Origin: Phytoseiulus persimilis
Taxonomy: Eukaryota; Arthropoda; Arachnida; Mesostigmata; Phytoseiidae
Length of the DNA stretch: 64,000 nt
NCBI GenBank assembly: GCA_037576195.1
Contig: JAQZDE010000068.1
Location: 211,001 to 275,000 of the forward strand
Direction: 5' to 3'
Within the stretch, counting starts at the first letter, position 1, and each line of letters opens with the position of its first letter. The notes beneath the pieces are model-generated. The model was not told the origin of the DNA and ran no database searches. It saw nothing but the letters and a program-made list of their open reading frames with translations. This document shows, one piece after another, positions 43,456-55,167 of the stretch. The translations under genes were made by a program, and so were the position numbers.

Positions 43456-43944
43456 TTGGGTCCCGTCGTCCCAACGATCATCAGAGCGGCGACGCAGTGC
43501 GGGTTGAAGGAGGACGGTGGCCGAGGACGACGACTGGGTCGGCAGCGCCGACATTGTCCAATTTACGGGTCTTACTCGACGGGACGACGGTAATGGTCGC
43601 TCGTACAGAGTACGATATCGACGCCACCGGAACCATCATATTGCAATCGGTATCGTTTCTAAATCGAAGTCGACTTGATTCTCTCCGGGTTCACTAGCTT
43701 GCATTACTATTTGGCAGAGAACCAAGAGATCACGTGACGACAATCTTCGTCAGTTTTCTTCTCGATCAAACTGTTTCAGGTAGACCCGGACGGCCACGTT
43801 TGGTCTCGCGGTCATTGCGTCTCGAAACAGGACAAAAGCTCTCCGTCGTTGAGTTTATCCACTTCTCGCAAACCTTTCTTCGTCTGTAATCGAGAGATCG
43901 TGATAATCGGACGCGCCGATACGGGAATGACCGAAGCCTGGTGA
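43456..43944 (+). CDS. Candidate exon pair, small protein with Asp-Pro-Asp-Gly motif
   Basis: A strong acceptor (CTCTCCTTCTCCTACACAG) opens the exon 43456-43649. A CG|GTATCG donor and another strong acceptor (AAACTGTTTCAG) bound a 130-bp intron, and exon 2 is 43780-43944 ending in TGA. One frame is open across both. A well-placed ATG at 43593 (GTAATGG, G at -3 and +4) would give a 73-aa protein; the frame is also open from the first acceptor. Exon 2 starts Val-Asp-Pro-Asp-Gly-x-Val-Trp, echoing His-Pro-Asp-Gly-x-Ile-Phe in the 41.8-kb candidate, and carries two Cys. No family is assigned. Two clean acceptors plus a continuous frame are the support; the donor is only fair. Confidence 0.28.
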
Positions 43945-44678
43945 AAATTTGATATTCCGACGTTGTACGCCGCAGCTCGATCGTTTGCTTACTGGCTCAG
44001 TTCTACATTGATGCATTATTCAATGTTTCGCTATTCTGCCGCCGATTCAAGCACTCGTCTTAGTCGAACGAAGCGGTTGTCGAGCTCAGCCGGCGATGAT
44101 AGTTCGCTGTCCTGCCAACACACTTTCCGCGCAGCCATTCATCCTCACCTTCAGCGGCTGCCTGTCCGAAACAAAACAAATGAGGCAAACCTTAGGAGCG
44201 AAGCGAGCACAGTTCAGTGTCGCTTTCATGGATCTAAGCTCCGTCTCCTGTGATGATCGAGCCCGTGATGTTTCACTGTCGGTTGGGCGAGATTGAAGTC
44301 CGAAGAGGAAAATCGGCGACCGCAAATGTCTACGATTGATTTGAGAAGCGTATTTTTCGGTTCCTTCAATTTCAGCGAGCATCATCGGTAAGAAACCGTC
44401 GAGGGAGGCATTCGGATGAACGAAGGCAAAGCGAGGCAAGGCAAGGCCGGGTACCCCGCGCCGTCTTCGGGCTGCGTGGGTTGCCTAACTTGTTGACTCG
44501 CCATGTAGCTAGCTAGCTGACTGGCTACATAGCGGCTGGCTGGCAGTTTGGCGTTCAACGTTTTGAAGGTCTTGGCTTGTTTCTGGTTGTCTTGTTTTTA
44601 TTTTTTCGGTCCGATATTGGTGAGCAGCAGGAATGTCCAAACCGAGCTCGTCGTCTTGCTGTTGGAGCCGATCTCATC

Positions 44679-44696
44679 GGCGGCGGCGGCGGCGGC
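44679..44696. repeat. (CGG)6 microsatellite
   Basis: Six consecutive CGG units on the plus strand; in the plus frame it encodes a poly-Ala run inside an otherwise hydrophobic frame with no ATG. Confidence 0.85.
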
Positions 44697-47600
44697 ATCG
44701 TGTGGAATCGCCACGGTGCTGGTGGCGGCCGCTGTCGTGGTGGGGCTGTGCCCCGCGTTTACGGATTCAATAATTTATGAATGAAAGCAGATGGTTCCTG
44801 GCCGCATCCAAGTTCATGGGAGAACGCATACGAGCGGAAATTTTATCCTGTGGCCGGATTGGAGGGGCTTTGGAAAAGTGCGAAGCGGAGCTTCAGTGGA
44901 TGCTGTTTCTGCGTTCGCCCAATGTCCACACCCGCCGTTCGGTGAGCCCGGAGCCGAAAATCGGAATCGAGAGTCGGAACATGAGACGACTGGAAATCGG
45001 AAGCAGTTAGAACCGGTGCGGCGGCTCAACGATATCGAAATCGGGACGCGTTGTGTCGCACGTGTGAGAGGCCACCAGAATGGCGCTCCTCGTTATTCGT
45101 AAACAGCGAGACCTACAGTGAAAACAGACTCGAATCACTCGCTGCTCTTCCAGGTGAATCGGAGCGTGCGGCCTCTTTGCCCACCGAGAGAGAACCCCCT
45201 ACAACCGACTTAATATCTGGACACTAGAATCATCGAGTCGTCTCGCGAACTCAATTGCTCATTGAAACCCCAACACTGCTAATTATCTCGAGATGGATTT
45301 TTTTGGGACAAAATTCACATGAAAATATCGGCTTCTGCTCGTCCGCTCACTAGCGTATTCGAGGCCACCATTAGACGGTGTGTGTACGATGTCATCGGCG
45401 AGGCACAGCCGATCTTGGTGATTACGGGCGACGTAGATTCGGGTGCGCTTTCGTAGAGCTGCCTCGCCCCCGGCGGTCACACCGATCCGCAGTATTCCAA
45501 TTGACCTGAGACGTCGAATTCCTCGGCCGGTTCCTCTTCGAATCATTGTTCTCCTCTAGCGGAGACTCTCCCTTCTGGACATTGTCGTGACGACACAGCG
45601 GACAGAAGTCGTAAAATCGATGCCATTGTCGTTTTCATCTCCCGCGCTGAAAATTTTGGGCGATTCTGAGACAGCAGGAACGAGCCTCCTGCACTTCGTT
45701 GGTGTGCTCAGTACCCCAACAATTCGTCTATTTATGCATCTATTGGCTCCTTATCAGATCGAGATAGCGAGCAAGCGAGTCTTCGGTTAGAACAGGCGTC
45801 CGTCAACAAGTCCCCGGCTCGGCCGAGCAACAGGCAGGCACCGAACGAGCGAGCGAGCGAGATCAGGCGCAGACGTAGCGGCGGCCCCAAGCGATGAACC
45901 GCTCCGTTCGTTCGACTCTGAGAAGATGAAACAAAATAATGTGAGAATGTTCGTCCGCCGTCACTCGGAGTAAGTGAACAACCGAGCGAGCGAGCCAGCA
46001 GACGAACGGCCCGAAATAGCAGCTCGCTCGGATCGCCGAATGAATTCTGACTTTTCCTATGACAGTTAACAATGCTGTTCACTTATCCGTGTCTCCAGTG
46101 TCGTCTTCGAGCGGGCACCGTCTCCTCCTTCCAGCGTCGACACCGGTAATGTCAGCGCGAGCAACAGCGGGTCCTAGTTCAGAAGCTCCCAGCGGTTCCA
46201 GAGGCTTTAACAGCTCTTTCGAGGGGGAAAAATATTCATAAAAAAGCTGCACTCTTCATCTGTCTAAATTCACTGCAATTTTCAACACCGGCACCCACAA
46301 AAAAAAACCGAGCGAACTCCGAGTCAGAGCAGCGTAACAGATGCCGATCTGTTGGCCAAGTTGGTAGCGGGGCCCGCCCTCGCTACCTCGTTTGACAATA
46401 ATGGGAAAAATAGGGAGAGCCCGAAAGACAAACATCGGGGAGTTGAATAAACGAACTGAAAAATCCTTGACGTCAAGATGTTGATGCGGCTCTTGTGAGC
46501 GATGTTGAAAATCCCAACCCAAACGATAGGCGGCAAAAAATGTGATACAAAAACCTCTTGACGTGAGACATGATTAGAACAATGCGTGCACGGAAGCACG
46601 CAGCGCGTCCACCGGTCAACCTAAAAAAGGATCTCCGGCTCTCTGGTTCGTCAACTCGAATTAAAGCGAGCGGACTCTCCCGGAAAATCATCGAAAGGTC
46701 TGCGGGCGAATCGAACGAGGCTTTGATTTCGGAGCATGAGCGCGACGTTGATACGAATGCGTCGCCCTGAGACGAATTCATATTCCGTCTCGGGAACTGT
46801 TTCTCTCGACCTTGCCATGCTCCATTCACTCCGAGGAAACCGCGCCACATCTGTCAAAAAACCAACGAATCTGTTTCCCTCTGATTAACGACGGCGTAAC
46901 CAGCACGCGAGTCGCGGAATATTCGCGAAAACTTTGGAATCGCATTCGGCTCAGCGGGCGATAGATTCGTCTCGGTCGAAGAACAGCGCTTCAAATGCTA
47001 CTCAGTCGACTGACTAAGTTCCTCCCGACAGGGCTCGGCCGACTCGAGCGACGCAGCGCATGTCTCTGTGGCAGAGCGCAAAGTCGTTTGTGTATCGACT
47101 GCTCGCTCGCAAGTCTCGCAATGTTTACGCGCGCCGAGAGGCCGACTGCCAGAACTGGCGGTCAACGCGTCAGCTGACCCGGCGAGAGGCTTCTCGTTCA
47201 GGATAGCAGAGCACTCAATGTTTTCGCGCCGCTGGTCGTGTGTACCTTGCTACAGCTCGCCAAGGCTCTCACCTTCCCTTTGCTCTGTCGGCCGAGTAGC
47301 TTGTGTCTACGGATGACAGAGGTGACGTTGGTCGAGGCATTCAGGGACACGTGCCCACGGCAAGCCATCATCGCCGATAGAACGATGCTGGTTAATCGGC
47401 GCGATGCGATCCGATATCGGAGCGATTTGTAAACGATTCGCCATCAAAGACGTTTTGATTGAGCGAAATATGCGACGACTGAGCCGTAGATGAACAACAC
47501 AATGAAGAATCACTCGATCCGCTCGCTGAATGAGTGAATGAAGCCATTGGGTGGTAGTCGAGTGTATCCGCCGTCGATGATCTCTTTGACGCACGCATTC

Positions 47601-50600
47601 ATCTGACGAGCCCGGTTGACATTGCCGTATTGATTCGAAACAGCGATTGTAAGCTCGCCATTGTGCCTGTTGTGTACCCGTTCGAGTTGCTGTTCATTAC
47701 AGCTCGTTACGGAAATAGATCCACTATTCTGGTCCCAATCATTGAGAGGGCACGGAACGATCTTACGGCCGCGTCGGTTCGGCCATCAACGCTTTCAGTT
47801 TCCTCAGCGCGTTCCCTCCGGGAATTCATCTCACTCATTCGTTCCATCGTGCGCCCGCATGTATGTATGTTATCCAACGTATTCCTCGTCCAGAACATGT
47901 TTTGTACACGCTGAGTGTGAACGATCAGGTGCTCACATTGATCGGGAGCTCCTGTAAGAAGAAGCCTTTGGCACCGAGGTTTGGCACTTCTTCGGCCCAA
48001 AACAAGAGCCAGTCTCCGGGGTCGCGAAGGATTTTGCCTGGACCGCATCGATCTCTAACCGCCACGCTAACATGCATGTGAGAGGTCGGCGGCCACCGCA
48101 GGTGACCGGAAAACCGTTTGTTGGTCTGTTTCGTCGGACAACTTCATCCCATTGGTTATTTGAGCGCGGTCGTGATGACCGCAGCATCGCCAAGCTAAGT
48201 AGCGGCATCCGCCGGACCGCAATCTCAACCGCTTGCCGCTCGAGACTCATGCTGAGCATGCGTTTCTAGTATCAGTGGATTGTGAACCGGTATCAATCGT
48301 GGCAGCAAAAGCGACAGAATCCGCGGTAGAATCGATATCACGACCCGCGGAGTTATCGATCCAAGTTCCCTCCTACACGAGTCGGCGAGACAATGTCGAC
48401 CTCGTGAAGTTGTCATCGCGTTCGGCTCCGTCATCGGCGAACAGCTTCGAATCATTCACTCTTCCTCAGGAAGCGATAACCCCGATGAATCTTGCACGGC
48501 TCGAGGCCTGATTGGTTTATTAGTTGATGGTAATCAGCTACTCGGTCCACCAAGCGGTACCTATGAACATCGTTGAAATCGATCGATAAGGATTGAAGCT
48601 TCGATATAGAACAGCGTGTTTACGATTCAGTGCTTCCGATCGAGCCCGTTCGAAAACAAGAACATCGTGACCTCCGAATGATCTCAAAGTCGGACACCGT
48701 CCTCGCCGGGGCCGAGTTCGCTCACGGCGAAGTCGACGCACGACACACGGATCCCTTCCGGGTCGGTCACCAACAATCGTAACGAACTCGTACAGTGACC
48801 GGATTATCGATGTGGAAGTCCGCTCGTGTCATTCAGGAAACTGGCGGGCGGACAACATTTCTGACGAATCGATTAGTCAACGAATGTCGCTGCGTCACCT
48901 GAACTTCTCAAGATCATCGATGGGTTCCTTGCGAGCGAGCGTTCCAGATCAATCTTGCGTTTCCTGTTACGAATACTCTCTGATCCGTCGCAAACAGAGT
49001 AGAATCCCTGGGAACGTCCCGACGAGAGTCTCGATCCCTCAATCTTCGACCTCATACACATTTCCCTTGGGAAGCTAATTCGGAGCCCCGCCTTGATCCG
49101 ATCAGCTTTCTCCAGATCAGCGCGGATGCCACTGACGCTGTGGTCGAGCGGTCAGCGCGATCCGCATCGGACATCCAGATTTGCATCGACGACTCATTGA
49201 CGTTATCTTGAGGGACGGATCGGAGTGTGAGTTACGGCTCCGACCGCCACGGTGACGCTCGACAACGGTTCGCATGTTTCGGGCGTATGCCGAAGCAGTG
49301 GTTCCGCAGGCCGAGCAACCGCCGTCCCAAAAACGCTCGTCGGAGCTGATTCCGAGGACGAGCATTCCAGTTGCCGAAACGAGGCGCGTTTCGCTCTCAA
49401 AACACCGCTTTTCCTGACAAAATCCGCTGATTTAGTGTGTAGCAATCAACTAATCGCGTTATCTTCTGAAAAATAGTGTTACGGATCCCGATCTCCGATG
49501 ATGATGTGCGAAACTGCGGATGCGAGATAAATCGTAAATCCTTATCAGTGGTGACGACAACTACTGGTGGAACTGAGCCGTCGAACTGACTGATCCGACT
49601 TCTGGCGTCTTAAGCGTGCCACATAGCATACGACCGATCGGGGGAAAACTCGGGCTAGACTATTGAGGGAACCACTGGAACGGTCACAAATTAGAGCTCC
49701 ACGTGCCGATAGGGAAACTCATTGCTCAGATTGCCGAGAGCTTCCAACCGCTTCGGTTACTTCTTGAGCATTGTCACGATCTATCCTCGTTCGGAAGGAA
49801 GGAGGGACGATGTCGCGTTTCGGACAACTTCGCTGGAAACCATTTTCTCCTGCTGAACCTGGAGACCGCATCGACGCGCGCTTCTATTCGGAGATGACCG
49901 CGCATTACACAAGGTGGCCACGCAAGCAAACAGAACCGTCCGTTCAGAAGAAGTGCGCTCGGTGAATACGTTACGAAAAAGCAGCGGGAAAATAAACGTA
50001 TACATGTCCCGACAGTATCACAAGTGTACGGGTACAGGTGGAGGTCGGCACGTTCGACACCAATATTGGCTTAGCCAGCAGTTACTTTGCATCCCAAGTG
50101 GATTATGAGATGGTCAGGCCGAGAGGGGGCGGAGCGGGGTCCCATCTCGGAGCAGGCCGTGCTGTTGACCTGCGCCATCACAAGTTCCAATTTCCACGGA
50201 TGGACTCAGGATCAATAGCAGCTCGTCGGCTCAGGTCACAACGCGACGGCTGCTGGGTGCCACGACTTCTGGAGTCATTACGAACTCCTTGCTTTCATCG
50301 CATTCGGGACATCGTGATGTACGCTTGGAGAATCAACAAGAGCGACTAATGATGGAACTACGCTGCGGGCGAACTTTCTCGGATCGGGCGGGGCGGACTT
50401 ACGCAGTTCGGGTGCCAAAGGCTGAACAGCGCTTGAAACTGCGAACGGCCTTCCCGGTCCGAAACAACGGTTTTCTCACGCGCACTTCCCGAATCGAGTC
50501 GCATCGGGTCATGCGCGTACGCTCTTCCGAGCGGATTCATCGTTTCCGGGGGAAGGGGGGGGGGAGAATCTCGTCGATGTGAGAGTCTCGAGATCAAACT

Positions 50601-51920
50601 AACGGGAAAACCTGTTCGGAATTGTCTCCATCGGTGGCGAGGAATCCCGCGACGTCTGCTGGGCAACCGTTCGGAGTCAGGCCGCTATCTCCCGGGGCAA
50701 ACGCCATTGCCAACATCGCCGTGGACAAACACTCCGGCTAGCTGCTCGGCGACTAGGCGGAGGTCTTCGGGCATGGAGCGGAAGACGGGCCATTTCTCCA
50801 AGGAGCGCACTCGGCTCCCACAACGATCACACGCCATCTTCTATAGACGTGCTCGGACAGTTCAATTCCTTGTGGCGATCGGGAGGGTTGGAGCGCGCAC
50901 TGCGTGCTCCCAGCCGTACAAGACGAAAAAATAGTCGCCGGTTCAGATTGCCAAGCCGGCCAGCAATGGAGCTGGCTCCGAAGGCTTTCGCCCAGCAGGA
51001 AGGCAGCCGACCGAGCGGGACGACCTGTGGAAGTTCGAGCAGTTGCTCCCTCTCGTCTCCTCCTCAGCAAACTCTCTGCACGACAACGAGCTCGATTCGG
51101 CTGCTGGTCGGGATCGGCTGCAACAACAGCTGCCGCGGCACCACTGTTGACGGCGAGCATTTATTCATTCAAAAACGACGACCCTGTCGATTTCAAGTCG
51201 GGGAGCGCACATAGGATCCCGACGATTTGTTGGCAACTGAGGAGTTTGTGGTGAGGTTTGGTGTGGCCGCTGGCGGCGTTGTCGTACTACGTGATCTCGT
51301 ATACCTCGCCGGCGGCGTTCCTCAACTATCGCGGCGATCCGTTGAGCTTGAGCGAATCTCAGTTGACATTCGGCCTCTGAATTAGATGCCCCCTCGATTG
51401 CTCGGAGAATACCTGACCACGTTCCCCAGCGAAACCAAAACAGAGATGGTCTGTCGCGGCGGTGTTGGGGGAACTTCACAAAGACTTTGCTACAAAACTC
51501 CACGGGACCTCGTCCCTCATATTCCATCCTCATCGGGGGTCTGGAGGGATCTTGGGGGAGGGGGGGGTATCGATTGACACTCGAATTGACAGCTTTCGAT
51601 CTCCGATTCGACCGTTCAGCTGAGGCGTTCCAGCTCCCGATCAAATGTATCGCAAACAAGTGTTCCAATGTTTACGGCTTCATGGGTATCGCTATGGGCT
51701 CAGACTTCGATCGATGACGAAATCATAAATATATGGTCGGGATGGGGGCTCTGCAGGCTGCCAGTCAGTCAGCCGACCGGCCGCGCAGTTCTTGGAGTCT
51801 CGACTCCGCTCAACTCGAGTCGACTGAGTTGCTTCCAAATCGACAATCAAACTCAACGGGGGAACAAGCTCACAATAAAGCCGGTCGGTTACTCTCTTTC
51901 GCTTGCCTGGCTCGTTCGGA

Positions 51921-51938
51921 GTGTGTGTGTGTGTGTGT
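51921..51938. repeat. (GT)9 microsatellite
   Basis: Nine perfect GT units. Confidence 0.9.
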
Positions 51939-52646
51939 GAGGCTTGGTCGGCCGGCTAGTCGCTCGCTGGGGTCGCTCCCTCCACCAGCCACGAATCACG
52001 CAATCACAAGGAGCAGCAAAGCATTCAAAAACAACTATCTTCAGAGCCTAATTTTCTTTCTGATGGACAAATCCAAGAATGAGCTTCATCTAAACCGGGG
52101 AAAATTCAACAAATTCAAAGCAAACACGTAGGGGCGCACTCACGAACTCTCGTGCCGGTGGCGGATTACTTCCCGAAGGAAGCTCGCTGGCGAGGCGCCA
52201 GTTCTCTCCTTCCACACCGACGAAATCTCTCTGATCTCCGACAATGAGATATTGTAACACGGCCCCTGGACTAGCGACGCGGAGACCGCACTTTCGGAGC
52301 CAGAGCGCACTCGCTGAAACATTATCGGAGCAGACGATAATGAGTTGATGCAATCAATGGTCAATATGCGTTTTTGAGTGAGCTTACCCGATGTTGGGAA
52401 GCGATGATCGTGATAATCACGGGACTACGCGTTCGAGGAGGTCCGACCTAACGGTTTGCGATCGCCGTGTTCCCTGAAATTCTTCGCGCAGAGCTCGCGG
52501 CAAAGTCTGCAGCCATTATCGATTTCCTTAACTCCTAGGGAAGATGACCGCTACGACTTCAACCTTGTGCCCAAGGTGGACGAACTCAGAGCGTGATCGA
52601 CGTTCTGCGAATCCCTGAACCCTGGATTCCTCATATACCTCGCGAA

Positions 52647-53167
52647 ATGCAGCTATCGCATGGAGCATTGATCTGCGACGCCGTATCGCTTAATCTCACT
52701 GTGTTGAGGTCTCGCACGGAACCCCGAGTCGAATCCTACTCTGAGCCCGGCGTTGTTGGCGCTCGGATCCATTTTGGAATTGCGAGAGCAGCGAGAAGGT
52801 TCGAAGAACAAAGGAATGTTGACGCTTACGCGGCGTCTGTGTTCATCTCAAAAACAGCCGGTATTCCCAACATATATGCGGGACCCGAAAGAGAGGGAGA
52901 ACGAACGAACGAGTCCGTAGGTCGGTTGCCTGCAAGCGCTTCCCCCGAAGTAAGAGAGCCGAACGACGAGAAGAAGAACTGGCTGAACGGTCCATTTTTC
53001 ATTCACAGATCTCTGTTGTAAGTATGGCTGAGCAGCTCGCCTGCTCCGGTCGGCTGGTGGAGACTTCGTCGGTCCCTCGTACTAGATATGGCATCATCAT
53101 CATCATCATCGTCGTCGGCGGCAGCAGCAACAGCAGCGCGGCTGCCTCCATCAGCAAGCCTGCATGA
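52647..53167 (+). CDS. Candidate two-exon gene, 150 aa, Ile-rich C-terminal segment
   Basis: The frame starts at ATG 52647. Exon 1 (52647-53017) is open for 123 codons and ends exactly at a perfect TGTT|GTAAGT donor. Exon 2 (53086-53167) follows a 68-bp intron whose acceptor is CTCGTACTAG. Joined, it encodes 150 residues: a mildly hydrophobic N-terminus (first 20 residues), a mixed central domain rich in Arg, Val and Ala (about 20-80), an acidic Glu/Arg/Ser linker (about 85-115), then Phe-Phe-Ile and, across the junction, Leu-Leu-Tyr-Gly followed by six Ile, two Val and two Gly. That gives a membrane-like segment with a Ser/Ala tail. The Ile run is encoded by an ATC/ATG-type microsatellite (53093-53110), so part may be repeat-derived. 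No family is recognised. Confidence 0.32.
53093..53110. repeat. (ATC)6 microsatellite
   Basis: Six ATC units followed by GTC and GGC repeats. Depending on frame it encodes Ile, Ser or His runs on the plus strand and Asp, Met or stretches of similar type on the minus strand, which creates several misleading open frames here. Confidence 0.85.
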
Positions 53168-54149
53168 CTGCAACCACCGGCCGCAGCAGAGTCGAACGTC
53201 GCCAGCCGGTCTGATCCGAGTTGAAGTCCTTGAGGCCGTCCTCGAATTCGGCCTGCATTTCGCTCTCGCCGGAACAAGAAAAACCAAAGGGAGTCGCGAC
53301 TGCGAAACCTACCACCGTGCCTGTGGGTCGAAGTGAGCCGCCACGACTGCATGAGCCGATGGCGAGAAGCTGGATTCGAACCCGCTACAAGATCCGGAGG
53401 CCCCTCTGCTGAGTAGCGAAGCGGAATCAGCCAGCACCGGGAGCGGCAACATGTGCTCACTGTTAGTTCACTTGTTTAGACTCGACAGGCGTCATCTGAC
53501 TCAGAATCAACTTTTCTATCCTCTTCATCCGACTCTAATAGACTACCCTCGGCGCGATCATGTGGGACGTCTCTTCTTCCCGAGACTCGGATGAATCTAG
53601 AAGTCGATGGTCTTGATCCCACCATCAGTTTAGTCAAAACCTACGTCCGGAATCGAATCATCTAGTTTTGAAATTTCCATCAGACAACAACGATATCGTC
53701 GGAGGCCGCGACGGTTCGATCATATTGGTGCGGCGGAGAGGACCGAGAAAACGGACGAAAGAAACGCGACGAGTCGGGGAACGGGTGCCTGATCCCTTCT
53801 CTGGAATGTCCGGGAAGCTTTCACTTCCCTGAAGAGCGGTGTCCTTGAGTTGAGGAAAGTCTGTTGCGTGCGCTCACGGTAAAACGAAACTGAGTGAGTT
53901 CCCATGACACTAAGTGTGTTCGATGCGCGGAGTTTCTGAAGACGCTCCGGAGTTTTCTGTTACAATTTCTACACCGATAGATGCTCGCGTGTCTGCGTCT
54001 ATTGAACCAGACGGTATGTCGGTCGGTCTGTGCGTCCGTCTGATCGCCTGTCTGAATGCACGCTGGAGCACCTGGTCACCTGGAGGTGGCTGCCACGACG
54101 AACGGTCGCGCGGCTCAAGTACCTCCGAAAGTTCGGCGGCCGCCCAAGA
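53168..54149. other. No supported gene; isolated B-box-like motif
   Basis: A perfect B-box-like GGTTCGAATCC lies on the minus strand (plus 53372-53382), but no tRNA fold surrounds it. Other frames are chance. Confidence 0.45.
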
Positions 54150-54386
54150 ATGACTGGTCCAAAGGAGCTCGTGTGTAAGCGCGCGAACGAGCGAGGAGAG
54201 TTTGCGTGCGCACAGACTTGTACGAGTCGGCATGGATGCATGCTGGACGGTTATCCAGTCCACGAGTATATATCGGGGGCGCTCGGATCTCCGCGTTTCG
54301 GACAGGGAATGGAGGCACTGGAGCAGCCGGTTCCGAGAGAAATCATGCTCTTTGTTTGTCCGCATGCTTGCTTTTCGACTAATTAG
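54150..54386 (+). CDS. Candidate 78-aa cysteine-rich frame
   Basis: The frame starts at ATG 54150. It has six Cys: residue 9, then 20, 24 and 30 (Cys-x3-Cys-x5-Cys), and a C-terminal Cys-x3-Cys pair. This resembles the density of small disulfide-stabilised domains but matches no spacing I can name. There is no signal peptide at this start; the frame is open upstream without ATG to about 54030, so a leader could lie on another exon. A GTAAGC near 54174 and CACAG at 54216 are too close to be an intron. A 160-codon frame lies antisense, which weakens the call. Confidence 0.2.
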   Translation: MTGPKELVCKRANERGEFACAQTCTSRHGCMLDGYPVHEYISGALGSPRFGQGMEALEQPVPREIMLFVCPHACFSTN

Positions 54387-54638
54387 CATCACTTGAGGCT
54401 TCTTCTTCCGATCTTCAGGTCGAGCCGTAAGATCCGGCGTTTAGTGAGCTCTAGAGTTAATAAAACAATCGGCGTCATTTGGTTTCACTACCATCATCGT
54501 CGTCTTGGCCAACAGAAAACCAACAGAGCCCAGAGCAAAGGAGCCGGCTAATAAAGCAAGACCGAACAGAGCAACGAAAGACGACGAAGCACCAGCAGCA
54601 GGGAGAGGAGTTCGTCCCAAAACCAAAAGCGGAGTCAA

Positions 54639-54875
54639 ATGGAGCCTCCCGCGGCCGCTGCGGCGGCCACCGCCCGACTCAAGAGGCGATCTTTGAAACA
54701 GTTGTCGATGCTTCACTTTTCCCGTGGATATTTCTCCCCTTGGTACGGACCGAGCACGTTCCCTCGTGGAGCTATGGAAACGTTATCGCTCGGAGGCGGT
54801 CAACGACGGGGGACTCGTCTGGAACGAGTTCCATCGCCTCACCGTGCAAAGCCCGTCAAACCTCTACCAGATTAG
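54639..54875 (+). CDS. Candidate 78-aa frame, function unknown
   Basis: The frame starts at ATG 54639 (G at +4). A poly-Ala stretch (residues 5-10, from GCG repeats) is followed by a basic segment, then an aromatic Gly/Tyr/Trp patch at about residues 30-45 and a basic Pro-rich C-terminus. There is no Cys or leader. The poly-Ala run is repeat-derived. No homology is recognised. It lies in the same orientation as the flanking candidates at 54.2 and 55.2 kb. Confidence 0.17.
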   Translation: MEPPAAAAAATARLKRRSLKQLSMLHFSRGYFSPWYGPSTFPRGAMETLSLGGGQRRGTRLERVPSPHRAKPVKPLPD

Positions 54876-55167
54876 CTCCGTCTTGGAGCCTGATTCGACG
54901 ACAACTTTGACTCACCACAGAGAGAATCGAGTCCCTGGAAGAAGATGAGAATACCTCCTCTCCTCGAGGCTCTTGTTGGACGCAGCCTCCCTCACCAGAG
55001 GGGTGTGCGCTACAGCTGATGAGATTCATCTCCATTTAATCGTCGAGGAAGCACACCGGTAATGTGGCTGCGGTGGAGTGTCCAACCACGAACGATGAGC
55101 AAGATCAAATTATATCAACCCTTTGGCTACCAGTCGGGAGTTCCGATTCGGAACCGAGTGGATTTAA

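Larger units (their letters stand above)
43945..52646. other. About 8.7 kb without a supported gene
   Basis: Frames are short and overlapping on both strands. Noted items: (CGG)6 at 44679-44696; a tandem-AGCT patch at about 44506-44517; a reverse-transcriptase-like Leu-Ala-Asp-Asp fragment on the minus strand at about 45382-45408; GAGC/GCGA tetranucleotides at 45845-45870; a minus-strand 58-bp GT-AG pair (48899-48842) with a CTAAT branch motif whose best frame soon stops; a C/G-rich run near 50555; and a (GT)9 microsatellite at 51921-51938. Confidence 0.45.

Noticed and set aside
44548..44784. Hydrophobic frame with Ala run
   Set aside because: No ATG at the start, and the Ala run is the (CGG)6 microsatellite.
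53345..53440. tRNA gene around the B-box-like motif
   Set aside because: The T-arm has a mismatch and no acceptor stem complementary to the 3' side is found at tRNA distance.
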